From Cyanophora paradoxa (lineage: Eukaryota; Glaucocystophyceae; Cyanophorales; Cyanophoraceae), in NCBI GenBank assembly GCA_004431415.1, contig QPMI01000121.1, positions 1-64,000 of the forward strand: a stretch of 64,000 nucleotides of DNA, read 5' to 3'. Both the position numbers and the translations under genes were made by a program. Every line of letters starts with the position of its first letter. Positions within the stretch are counted from its first letter, which is position 1. The notes under the pieces are model-generated. The model was given only the letters and a program-made list of their open reading frames with translations. It was not told the origin of the DNA and made no database searches. Of this stretch, positions 1-10,968 are shown piece after piece.

Positions 1-51
1 ACGCACACTAAATAAGGATTTCCTGACGGACCTGTCTTCCAGCCCGCGCAG

Positions 52-3000
52 GAACAGATCCTCGACAAGGCCGCGGGGGGTACCCTATTCCTATCCCTCC
101 ACTCCTATCAACCTCCTCCCCTCACGTCCCCACCTTCTCCCTTCCTCTCGCCCCAGTACCCCTGTTCCTGGTGGAGCTCTGCCGCCAGATCGGCATGCTG
201 GCGGGGGCGGGGGGTAGCAGCTCCGCCCGCGACGGCCTCCCGAACACGGTACCGTTGTACCCCCCGCACCCTTCCCCCCCGATTTCGTTCGAGATCGCTT
301 CGTTCGCAGATCCAGCAGGTCGTCCTGAGCCGCGTCGACAACCTCCCCGCCAGCGTCCAGGTACCCCTCTCTAAAGATCCTCCTCGGAGCCCTGCCAGAT
401 TGCTAGCGGCCGGGCGCCCTCTGATCCGGGCCGGGCCTGGACGCGGCGCCGGCAGGCGGTGTGCAAGCTGGCTGCGGTGGTCGGGTCCGGCTTCACGGCG
501 GCGATGGTGTGCGCCATGGACCCCACCGGCATGGGCCCCGAGGTGCCGCCGCCCGCCCCGTCCCGCCCCGCCCCGCCCCGCCCCGCCGCCCCGCCTGCCG
601 CCTGCCGCGCTGCCTTAAAGGGTCTAGAAATAGATCCGTATGGAAGAACGCTCGCCCTCGCTGAGGGCGCCCGCGCGCGCGCCGCCGACAGGTGGTGTTC
701 GACTCGCTGCGGGCACTGCGGGCCGCCGGCATCATCGAGGTGCCCCCCGGCCCCGCCCCCCGGCCCTCGGGCACGTAGGACCGGATCGAATCTGATCTAA
801 CCTCGCCTCGACCTGCTCACCTCGGCAGGTGGCCGGGGGCGCGTCTCGGGCCGGCTCCATCAGCAGCGGCAGCGGCGGCGGAGGGGCCGGCGGCGAGGAG
901 CAGCAGAATCAGGAAGACGAGGAGGATGGCGAGGAGGAGGAGGGAGACGACGAGGCCTCGCCCGAGGACGAAGGAGAGGGCGGGGGCGGGGGCGGGGGCG
1001 GGGGCGTCGCCCGGCGGCGGCGGGGCCGCGCCGGCGGCCTCCGCCTCAAGCTTCCCAAGGGCGCCCCTGGGGCCGGGGCCGGGGCGGGGAGCCCGTGGCC
1101 GGCGGCGTGGCCCCCGCCGGACCTGCCCCTCGACTTCACCCACGCCCTCGTCCGCGTGCGCCCCGCCCCGCCCCGCCCCCCCCCCCGCTCTGGCTGTTAG
1201 CTGTAGCTGTAGCTCTGGCCCCGGGCCCCGGGATGCCCTCGTCCGGGTCCGTTGGCGTCGCTCCGAGTCGAAAGAAAGAAAGGAAGCTCGAGCTCGAGTG
1301 AGGAGGCTAGGAGGAGGAGGAGGAGGATCGCCCTTAGATCGCCTTAGATCGCCCTCCCCGCCCGCGTTGCGTTCCCCCCACTAACAGCGGGGCGCGGCCC
1401 GGGCCCGGGCCCCGCAGGACGCGCTGTACGACTCGATCCCGCACTCCCAGCAGCGCGCCGTCCACTGCAGGCGCCCCGCCCCCCTTCCCTCTCCTCCCTC
1501 GCCGCCCCTCACGCTTTCCCCCGGCAGGCTGGCGGCGGTGCTGGAGACGCGGAAGCCGCCCGTGGAGGCCGCCTCCCTCGCGTGCGCCCGCCCCGCCCCG
1601 CCCCGCCCCGCCCCGCCCGCATCCGGCCCCTCCTAGCCTAGCCCTAAGAAGGAGCTCCTATCACAGAGAAGCTTCTAGAGATGCTAGGACCCAGAACTAC
1701 GAGGCGCCTCGCCCCGCCCCGCGCCCTCCTCCGCCCCCAACCGGCCCGCAACCGGCCCCGGTCCCGGCCTCTCCTGGCCCAGCCTAAGGGGGAGCCCCTC
1801 CTAGCCTATCCTACCGGTAGAGGGAGCGGCAGAGCGCTCGATCCGGCTCGCGGCTCGCTGCCGCCGGCGGTGGCTGACGGGGACGACCCCGCCTTGCTCC
1901 CGCCCCCGGCCCTAGCCTGGCGCCGCTTGCCGCGCAGAGAGCTGACGGGGCAGCGGGGCAGGCGGCACTGGATGCTGGGCGGGGAGGAGGAGCGCGCCGT
2001 GGCGCACATCGAGCGCGCCGCCGCCGCCGCCGTCCGCGCCCACGCCCTCCCCGAGGTCCGCGTGCTCTTTTTAGATTCTTCTTAGATCCAGAGTTTGTTT
2101 TACAAACCTAAATCCTAGATCTAGATATAGATCCTATTCTAGATCCTTCTAAGATTGTCCCGATGCCGCGACTCGGGTCGAGCGACGGCCTCGCCAACGC
2201 CGCCCCGCTCTGCGCTCTGAGGCGGGGCGGGGCGCGCGCAGGCGCGGCGGCTGCTGGGGACGCTGGTATCCATCATCGACGACCGCGCCCTCGCCGGGCC
2301 CGACCAGGCGCCCCCGCCCCGCCCCGCCTCTTCTTGTTCTTCTTCGCTGATGGGGCGCGCAGCCGAGCCTCCCGGCGCACCTCCGGCCCGCCCACGCCGA
2401 CGCCAAGGCTCGCCCCCCCCCCCCCCCCGCTCCCCCCCCCCCCCCCCCCCCCTGGGATCTGATGACTCTCCCCTCCCGCCGCTTTCCCTCCGGACCCGCG
2501 CGCGCGCAGGGGGCGCACGCGGGGGCGCCGCGGCGCGAGTCGGTGCAGGCGGACGACCCCGCCCGCGCCGCCCGCTGGCGCCGCGCCCGCTGGTCCGCCC
2601 GACCCCCGCCCCCCGCCCCGCCCCACGCTCGCTCCGCTCTGTCTCCTCTCCTCTCTCTCCTCCCCCCGCTTATCTTCTTCGCCCCCGCAGGACGGCGCTG
2701 CGGCACTGGTCCTCCATCGAGTACCTCCTCGGCCACCCCGACCGCGCCCTCGAGCTCGCCGTGCGTCCTCCTATACATGCACTCGACACATCGAGGCAAT
2801 CTCAATATGATCTTTCAATGATCGCATCCGACGCTTCATACTCTTTACATGTCTCGCCCAAACCTCTCCAATACAACTTTCATCTAGCGTCTCCTCCGTG
2901 CTTTCCCTGCGCCTTATTGTCCGTGCCCGCAGCTGGCGAGCCTGGCGGCGCTGGGGCGGCCGGCCCCCGAGCGCCACCTCACCGCTGTCGGCACCCTGCG

Positions 3001-6000
3001 TGCGGCCCCGCCCCGCCCGCCCCCTCCCCCCTCTCCTCCCCTCCGATTTGAGCGGCGCCCCCTCTCCTCCCTCAGGGCTCGTCGGCCGGTTCCTGCGGCT
3101 CCTCCGGCGGGACTCCACGTTCGCCTTCCTCCCCAAATGGGTCCGTCTGCCTCTCGCCTCCTCCCCTCCCCTCCACTTTGCTTTACTTTGATTTACTTTA
3201 CTTTAGGTGGGGGAGGAGGAGGCGGGGGAGGCGGAGCTGGAGGCGCACGCCGCCATCGAGGCGCACCTTCTCATCGGCATGTGCGCCCGGCCCCGCCCCG
3301 CCCCGCCCCCGCCCCCGCCCCCGCGCGAGCGCGAGCTCGAGGCGGTAGGATAGAGGCGAGGGAGCTAGGTCCCAGCTCCCCAGCTCGCTCGTGAGCGAGC
3401 TCGAGGTCGCCCGCCCGCCCGCGCGAGCTAGCTCGATATATAGTGAGGGGGCGGCTCGGCGTGCCTCGCCCGCTCCCCTCGATCTCGCGTCCGACCCTTC
3501 CTTGCGCGCAGGGCGACCTTCCGGGCGCGCCGCAAGGACGACAACCCCAAGGACGCCATCCTCTTCGCCGCCCAGGTCCCTGGCCCTGGCCCGACTCGAA
3601 TAGCGCTCGTGCATATTACTAAAGCAAATCCAAAACTCCAAATGTTGGTTAGATAGTGAAGCTTTAGCCTTAATTTAGCAACTCCTAGCCCGACTCGCCT
3701 CTCCGCTCCTTCTCCGGCGCCTCTGAGCCCTCTCTCTCTCTCTCGCTTCAGGCGGCGATCGGGGGCACGGAGATCGCGCACGTGGACGGGCGCGTCGCCC
3801 ACCCGACCGTGCGCTGCGCGGGGCCCCCACCCGGCGCTTCAAGCTTCAGCTGCGCGCGCGCCGGGGGGGGGGGGGGGGGGGGGAGGGGGGAGGGAGGGGG
3901 GGGGAGGGAGGGGGGGGGGGGCGGGGGGGGACTTCTGCGGGCCCGGCGTCTCTCTGACGTCTGACGCGCACGGCAGGTCTGCCGCGCGATCGCCTGGTTC
4001 GGCCTCTTCCTCCGCGGTCCGCCCGCCCCGCCCCCGCCCCGCCCCCTCCCGCCTCAAAGCTGAGGCGGGGCGGGCGGGGCGGGGCAGTGGCGGGGGCGGC
4101 GGGGCAGGCGGACCGGATGGTGGCGCGGGCGGCCGGCCTCGCCGACCGCCTCGCCTCGGACGTCGCCCGCGCCCACGTCCGCCCGCCCCTCCAGACAGGA
4201 CATCACAATAACACAATCTTAATGATCGATTGGACATAATAGCAGTAGGGCTTCTGAATCTCTCTCTTCTTCTTCTAATTCTGTGAAGGTTTATCATGCG
4301 GTCTAGAAGGCCCCCCCAAATCCGATCCGACCGCGCCGTCCTTCCCTCACCGCCCCCCTCCAGGTCCTCTGGGCCAGGCCTAGCATGCGATCTAGAAGGC
4401 TTGTTGCATGTGTAGTATAGGTCGCCCGCGCCCCCAAGCGCCCCTCACCTCCCCCGCGATTGGGCCGCGCCGCACGAGATTTTAGGTGAAAGGGCAGTGG
4501 AGAGCACTAGGCGTGCCCGCGGAGGCGGGCGGTGTCCCCTCTAGCCGTCCCGGAGATCGCGCAGCGCGCGAACACGGACCGCTTCTTGAACGGAAGCACG
4601 CCTAGCGCCTCCGCCACACCCGCGAGGGACCTAATTCCCTCGCCTAAATTCTACCGCGCGCCCCTCACCTCCCCCGCGATTGGGCCGCGCCGCTCTTCGC
4701 TCACCGCCAGGTCCAGGTCCTCTGGGCGAGCGGCTACAACTCGGCCGAGGCCGGCCGGTGCGCCCCCCCGCCCCCACGCCCCCACGCCCGTCCCCCCCAG
4801 CGCGCCCCTCGGAATTCGAAGGCCTGAGCCCAGCCCCCCCCCCCCCCTCCCTCGGCCGCAGCTTCGAGGAGGCGATCGCACAGTTCAGCGAGTCCACCCG
4901 CCTGTGCGCCCCCTGCCCCGGCCCCGACCCCGGCCCCGGCCCCGGCCCGCCCCCGCCTCGGCCCCACCCCCGAGGCTCTCTAGCTCTATAGCTCTATAGC
5001 GATCGCGCCCCGGCCCGGCCCGGCCCGGCCCGGCCCGGCCCCGAGTCGGAGCGGATCTAGGGCGCAGCAGCCATAACGTTGCTGACGCCTACCCGAGCGG
5101 CGTCGCCGTTGCCGTCGCTGACGCCGTCGCCGACGCCCCCCGGGCCGACCCGCAGGTACGGGGTGTCGCCGCTGCACGTGGAGCCGGCCCTCCTCGCCTC
5201 GCTCAACCTCGCCGTCGCCGTGCGCCCCGCCCCGCCCCGCTGGGCTTATCTAGCGGAGCCTATCAAAGCCTAGCGGAGCTTAGCTTGGCTCGGGAGAGAG
5301 AGCAAGGGTTTCGGGATCGATCTGCAGCTGTGGCCCGCCCCATCCCTCCCGCTGACGACGAGGGCCTCGGGCGCCGCCGGCGCCGCGCAGGGCCAGCTCG
5401 ACGAGGCGGAGGAGCGCGCCGCCGCGTGCGCGTCTGACGACCCTCGAGCTCGTCGGGCCTCGCCCTCTCTCTCGTTCTTGACCGGTACCGGTGGCCGCAG
5501 GGTCGCCTCCTACCTCGACCGGTGCGAGTCCAACGACAACGGTGCGCCGCTCATGCCCTCGCCTCCCCTCGCCCCGCCTCTGAGGCCTCGGCCCGGCAGC
5601 GGCGGCGACGGCGGCGGCGCTGCGGGCGCTGGCGCTGCTCCTCGCGGGGCGCGACGACGAGGCGGCCGGCCTCCTCGAGAGCTGCCGCATGGCCGTGCGC
5701 CCGCCCCGCCTCTGCCTTCGGCCGTGTGTTCTGCAACGAGATAGCTCGTCGCACGTGGAGAGTAGAGGATAATAAGAACTTGGTTCGGCTCACGGCGGCC
5801 GGTACACACGCAGGACGAGAGTGCCGAGCAGTGGGGCATCGGCGCCAACGCGCGGCTCGCCCAGGCGCGCCGGCCTCCCCCGCGCCCCGCGCCCCGCGCC
5901 CCCGCCGGCCGCTGAGCCGCAGAGCCGCGGGGGCGCAGGGCCTTCTGGCGTGGCGGCTGCGCGGGGACGCGGCGGCGATGCGGGCGCGGCGGAGCGGCTC

Positions 6001-7705
6001 GCGCGGCTCTGGCGCGCCGGCGTCCGCCGCACTACGCACTCCACCTTCTGTCCGCCCCCGTCTTCTTCTTCCTCCTTCGGCCGGACTTGTAGTGACAGCG
6101 TGGCGGCGCAGGGATCGTCGTGACGCTGCTCGACTTCGCGCTGTGGCAGGAGGCGCGGGCGAGGGACCTGGTGCGGCTAGCTGGCTAGCTCAGCTTGCCT
6201 CGGCTCTGGCGGCCCCGGCCCGCTTGGCTCCCGGCGCCTGACCGCCGGCCCTCGCTCGCGACCGCAGCTGGAGGCGGCGGAGCGGGCGGCGGAGGAGGCG
6301 GGCGGGGGGCGGCTCCGGGGGCTGCCCTCGTGGCCGGCCGCCCTCTTCGCCTGCGGCGGGGCGCGGGGCGGCCCGGGGCGCGAGCGGAGGCGGCCCGGCA
6401 CGTCCCCGGCCCCGCCTCGGCGCCCGCCTCGGTCTCCCCGGGCCCTCCTCGGGCCCTACCAGCCTCTCCGAGAGGGCCTGGGCCCCCGGCGGGTGCGTGC
6501 GCCCCCCTCGGGCGACCCGGCCCCGCCCTCGACGCCCCCGCACTCACACGCGCGCCCCCGGCGCGTGCGGGCGCAGGAGCCGCCGGAACTCGATTGGGGG
6601 CGGGGAGGCGCGTGTCGCGGCCGCGGCGTCCGCCCCCATCTCCCCCGGCGGGTCCGCCATCCCTCACCATCGCCACGCCCGGACCGGAAAATTCTAGAGA
6701 CCGGAAATGCCGTGGCGTGTTGATTTCCGCCACTGATTCGCTGAGCGATGGCCGTCGCAGGATCGCGTACGGGGTCGACCCGGCGGCGGCGCTCGAGGCC
6801 GCCCGGGAGTCCCTCGAGGAGGCCTCCCGCTTCCTCCGCGAGGCGCGCGAATTTCAAGCAGATTTCCGCCCTCTCAATTAATTCCCGCCTCCCAATTCCC
6901 GCGTCCCAATTCCTTACATAGATTTCAAGAGCGAATTCCCGCGCCCAGCTTTAGATGCGAAGGAACCAGCTGCAGGCAGATGCGGACTCTGTTCAGCCTT
7001 CCATGCATATGGGACTCGATTCTACGGGGAGCGCTATCCATCCTTCTCTAGCCGCATCGCCCCGGCCCCCCACGCCCCCCTCCCACTGGGCCATCGCCTT
7101 TAAATTTCCCCATCTCCCTTTTAATTTGCCCCCCGCCCTGCATTGACGGCTGCCGCGGGTGCGCACAGGTGACGGCGCTGCTCGAGGAGACGGCGAAGAA
7201 GCGCTTTCGCGCCCTCTCCCCGCTCCTCCAGGTGCGCCTCGCCGTTGACGATCGGCGGAATATTCAACCGCCGTCGTTCCCTTCCGCTCCGCTCCGAGCG
7301 CCCCTGTTCTCCGCTCGAGCGGCCTGTCGCATGCGCACCTCTGACGCTTCGCAGCTCGCGCGGGCCGAGCGCGCGGGCGCGGCGCCGCGCCGGCGGGCGG
7401 CGTGCCTCCAGGCGGCGCGCGAGGGCCTCGCGGCTGCGGGACTTCTTCCCCTGGCAGCGCTGGCGTCCCTGCGGCTCGCGCGCGCCGAGCCCGACGCGGA
7501 GGCCGCCGCCGACGTGCGCCCCCGAGCGCGCCCCCGCTCCTTCAGTTTTCGTCGGACGATTCTTCTCACTTTGGATTCTGTGCGGGGGCAGGCGTGGCGC
7601 GCGGCGGAGCAGATCGCCGAGGAGACGGGTCTCCGCCTGCCGGGCCTCCGCGCCGCGCCGCCGCCCGCCCACGCCGGCTACCGCTTCGCCTCCCTCTGGG
7701 TGTAG
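52..7705 (+). CDS. Soluble adenylyl cyclase-type P-loop ATPase/TPR protein, 3' part (multi-exon)
   Basis: Spliced gene whose N-terminus lies before the window. First exons: 52-79, 157-248, 310-360, 456-542, 692-739, 829-1149, 1418-1470, 1528-1581, 1962-2055. They join in phase and read EQILDKAAG-VPLFLVELCRQ, then VVLSRVDNLPASVQ, AVCKLAAVVG, VVFDSLRALRAAGII, DALYDSIPHSQQRAVH and HWMLGGEEERAVAHIERA. This is the C-terminal half of the ATPase module found in soluble adenylyl cyclase (ADCY10) and AfsR/MalT-like proteins (xPLFLxEL, LSRxDxLP, LYxxxPxxQRRxLH), where it couples an N-terminal effector to TPRs. From about 2242 to 7705 come Ala-rich helical TPR-like pairs, for example LLGHPDRALELA, FEEAIAQFSESTRL and AALRALALLLAGRDDEAAGLLE. 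Exon 829-1149 adds an acidic, Gly-rich insert of about 107 residues. The last exon ends YRFASLWV-stop at 7705. Whether catalytic cyclase or kinase domains precede it cannot be seen. Exons between 5830 and 7150 are the least certain. Confidence 0.75.
1471..1527 (+). other. Probable GC-AG intron in the ATPase/TPR gene
   Basis: The flanking exons only join in frame (AVHC-R-LAAVLE, as expected for this family) if the intron starts with GC at 1471 after ...CACTGCAG and ends at AG 1527. No GT donor preserves the frame. Confidence 0.5.
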
Positions 7706-7724
7706 AACCGGTAGTCTCCGTGTA

Positions 7725-7941
7725 CTGTAAGGCTATTATTTTAGATGTGTATTAATATAGGCGCGGATAGACGAGGTAACCCGTTCGTCTAACTAAATCC
7801 CCGCCTAACTGTGCCGAACGGGGGTATATCATAGTATCGCCTGTATGGAGCAGGCAGCAGCTCGTCTAAATTTGTCCACGTCTATTGTGGTGGGTGGACA
7901 AACGTCTAAGTTTGAACCCGTCTATAATAATAGCCTTACAG
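7725..7941. mobile_element. Short inverted-repeat element (MITE-like), TA flanks
   Basis: A 23-base stretch at 7723-7745 (starting TACTGTAAGGCTATTATT) recurs inverted at 7921-7943 with one mismatch. If the flanking TA dinucleotides are the target duplication, the element is 217 bp. It has no coding capacity and starts 19 bp after the stop codon of the upstream gene, so it probably lies in that gene's 3' UTR. TA duplication suggests a Tc1/mariner-like mobiliser, which is inference. Confidence 0.6.
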
Positions 7942-8074
7942 TACTACTACTAGTATATGCCGCGCATTGCATGCAAAACGCATGCCGCAGCCTGGCAGTG
8001 CGCCCATTAATATTCGGCCCTGAATCATTGAATCCCTGATGTGGCCCCGGCGCCGGCGCCGGGCCGCCGCCGGC

Positions 8075-8106
8075 AGACCGTCGGACTCCCGCCAGTCCGA
8101 CGGTCT
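8075..8106. repeat. Perfect 13-bp hairpin
   Basis: AGACCGTCGGACT at 8075-8087 is followed after a 6-base loop by its exact reverse complement at 8094-8106. The surrounding DNA (8040-8280) is rich in other palindromes such as GCATGCGCAATGCGCATGC. No gene is seen here. Confidence 0.6.
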
Positions 8107-8646
8107 CCCGGGCCCGCAGACTGGGCCGCAGGCCCGCAGCCTGCAGTGCATATGCATGCCGCATGCGCAATGCGCATGCCATGATATCGATGCGCCCGGC
8201 GGCCGCCGGCGCAGTACTGCCAGACAGTGCACGTGCCAGTACTAGTACATGCGCACTGCGCACCGCAGATAGATATATAATTAGTACGTACCGGTAGCTG
8301 TTCAACGGTTTCACGTGCACCGCGCGCCGGGCCGGCAAACTTTGAAATCGGCGGCAATTAGCCCGACCGAACTCGTTCAGGCTTTTTTCCGGCGACTCGT
8401 CGTCGAGTCGTCGACGAAAGACCCCTACTAATGACGAAACGTCACGAATATTTATTATTAATTCGAAAGAGTCGGAAAGACCCCTAATCATGGCCGCATG
8501 ACCTGGCGGGCCTAATGTTCCCTAATTTTCCGGCGACTCGTCGACGAAAAAACACTGTTGCTGAGTGAAACAGATGGTATACCGTCATGCGTCCTTGAGT
8601 CACGGCGTACGGTACGTCGTGTAGCCTCGGTGTAGGCTGTAGCTAT

Positions 8647-9078
8647 CAGGGCTGTCAGCCGGAATATTCCAGCCTGCCAGGCTGGAACGTTCCCGGAATA
8701 TTAGAAAATTTTGGGAAAATTTTCGCGTCCCGTTTGCCGCAGTGCAGGGGGAAAATTTTAGGAAATTGAATATAATTTAATGATTATTTTATTCATTTTC
8801 ATGATCATCCCTTTTCTGCGCCCCCTCCCCCGCCCTTCTGACCCCACCAGGGGCCTTGCATTTCCTTCTCCAAGCTCCAGAAGGCTGCCAGGCTGTATAC
8901 TGTCTCTCAGAATGCTTAGTGTGATGTTATCTTAGTGCTTCGCAGCTTTGAACGTGTGTCTGCGGTGCGCAACGCACGGTATTGAGAATTTTCTATGCGG
9001 AATATTCCGGGAACGTTCTCGGAATATTCCTCAAAATTTTCTGGTCCATTTTGGGGGGGTAAAATTTTGACAGCCCTG
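8647..9078. mobile_element. Non-autonomous hAT-type element with 8-bp target duplication
   Basis: The left end CAGGGCTGTCA (8647-8657) is matched by its exact complement TGACAGCCCTG at 9068-9078. Both ends are flanked by the identical octamer GTAGCTAT (8639-8646 and 9079-9086). CAGGG-type termini with an 8-bp duplication are diagnostic of the hAT superfamily. The 432-bp interior is AT-rich, with further inverted motifs around GGAATATTCC and AACGTTC, and has no transposase. A hAT transposase C-terminus is encoded at the right edge of the window (63156-63771). Confidence 0.85.
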
Positions 9079-9099
9079 GTAGCTATATACTCAGTGACT

Positions 9100-9349
9100 G
9101 TATACGTAGGCGTAGTTAAATTGCCGCGTAGTAAAATTGCCGAATTCGTCCAAAACCGGGATCGGATTGCCGCCGGGCCGTGACAATTGCCGAATCCAGA
9201 TTTCTGCTCTATGGCAGGCTAAGCAAATACCTCCCCCCTCAGCAATTGCCGTCAAAGGCCGGCCCGTCATACTAAATTGCCGAATTCCGCCTCTCGGCAA
9301 TTTACGGCAATTATTTACCACGGCTAAAAAACTACGCCTACAGTATACT
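9100..9349. repeat. Inverted-repeat element with a cluster of ATTGCCG motifs
   Basis: GTAGGCGTAGTT at 9106-9117 is complemented at 9330-9341 (AACTACGCCTAC). The match extends outward into GTATAC on both sides with a one-base gap. The interior contains at least seven copies of ATTGCCG or its complement, arranged facing inward (9119-9316). It has no coding potential. It may be a MITE, but no clear target duplication is visible. It lies directly next to the hAT element. Confidence 0.45.
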
Positions 9350-9940
9350 AGTAGTACGCCGCTAAGTACGGCCCACGTCCGACGGTCACGGGGCCACGTG
9401 CACTGTACTGGCCATGGACCGGGGGTCCGACGGTCCGGCCCGTCCGGGACATGTACCGTAGATGTACTACGGTGATAAAATAATTAAAATTTAACACGGC
9501 GGCCGGCCGGCGAATTTCGTTTGCATGTGATAATTTCGCTAAAACAAAAAGCTCCGAAAAAAATTCAGCCGGCTGTGGAGTCAGTGTGGACCCTGTGGTA
9601 TATCGAAACTGACGAATCACTGACAACTGACAGTTTGTGAGTGTTTCGGTTTCAGGCGGGGCACCTTCCGAAGCTTAAGTTCGGACTAGACTCGGACGTA
9701 CGGGCCCTACTACGGGGTTTAATTTTCATGTTGCAATTGACGGTACTAGTATACGTATATATAGTACCAGGGCCCTATTCTAGTCTAATTACAACGGTAC
9801 CCCAGGGGCCAGGGCCCAGATGATGGGGGGCCAGATCTAGACATATGTCACATACACTAGTACTGAGTCAGCATGCGCATTGCGCATGCCGCAAGCTCCC
9901 AATATTACTAAGTTAATGCAGCCTGCCATGGCCAGCTATA

Positions 9941-10176
9941 CCGTAATCCAGGAAAATATGACGGTCAAATTTATGTCGTTTGAAATCCGGACCCTTCTCT
10001 ATGAGAAATATGACGTCCCCAAATTATGTCGGCATGAAATTTTCAGGCTTGTATAGGTAAATTGGGGGGGTAGCACTAAGCACGTCCTACTATGTCGTCC
10101 TCAAATTATGTCGTCATGTCAAGTTTTCGGCGACATAATTTGGGGATGACATAATAAAATGCAGACCTTAATATTC
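9941..10176. mobile_element. Short TA-flanked inverted-repeat element
   Basis: CCGTAATCCAG at 9941-9951 and its complement CTGGATTACGG at 10166-10176 are each flanked by TA. Inside, a second inverted pair built on CCCCAAATTATGTCG (about 10016-10033) and its near complement (about 10128-10147) lets much of the 236 bp fold back on itself. No coding potential. It resembles a mariner-type MITE, but the family is not identified. Confidence 0.6.
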
Positions 10177-10968
10177 TGGATTACGGTAGCTACCGGCGTA
10201 CCGGTACGTATACCGCAGCTACCGCTGCAGCTGCCAGCCTGCCACCCTAGGCCTGCCAGGGCTGGTCCGCTGGTCCGCTACCGTACTACGGTAGTTACGG
10301 CGTAGTACCGGGCCCGGCGGGGTAGCGCGCGCTAGGCTGAGCCGCTAGCCCCTGTGCGCCGCCGCAGCGCCGGTAGTGCGCAGCAAATACTAGTATACGT
10401 ATATATAAGATAAGCTTTCAAGCCTTGCGCCGGCGGCGAGCTGGCCGCCGGGCGCTCATCAGTTGCGCGGGATTACTAGTACTGCACGCCAGCTGCAGCA
10501 GTGACCATCGACCGCTTCGATTCGACTGCGTCGGCAGAACTGTACTACGGTAGCTTCGGCGGCCACGGGTGGCCCAGCCTGGCAGTGGCTCCGCTGCCAG
10601 ACCGGAGGTTCCGGAGGACAGAGGTGATTTCAGACTCGAAGCTTATAGCAAGGCGTAAAGCTTGACTCAGTGATGTTCAGGTGCGTTTCTCGGTCGCGGC
10701 ATCTCACTCGCTGTCAAGTTGCATTTGTCTGGATCTGACCATGAGCACAAACAGGTGGTTGTGTGCAGCCGCAACTTTAGCAGCAGCTCAGCGGCTGTAG
10801 CTGCACTGCGAAAGCGCAATCCTGGTCGTTGCGGGCTGATGATGTTCTGATCATGAGCTTGAGGCCGGACCGAACATTGCCGACATTCGGCATCGCCTCT
10901 GCAACTGCAACTTTGAACCTAGCTAGTCATACCGGAACGCCTGAGCCTGCAGCTGGAGAGCATCGAGA
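10177..10968. other. Intergenic spacer upstream of the membrane cyclase
   Basis: No convincing reading frame. Contains many short palindromes and TGATCATG-type motifs near its right end (about 10848, and again at 10970, 11060 and 11105). The promoter of the downstream gene presumably lies here, but no specific element can be assigned. Confidence 0.4.
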
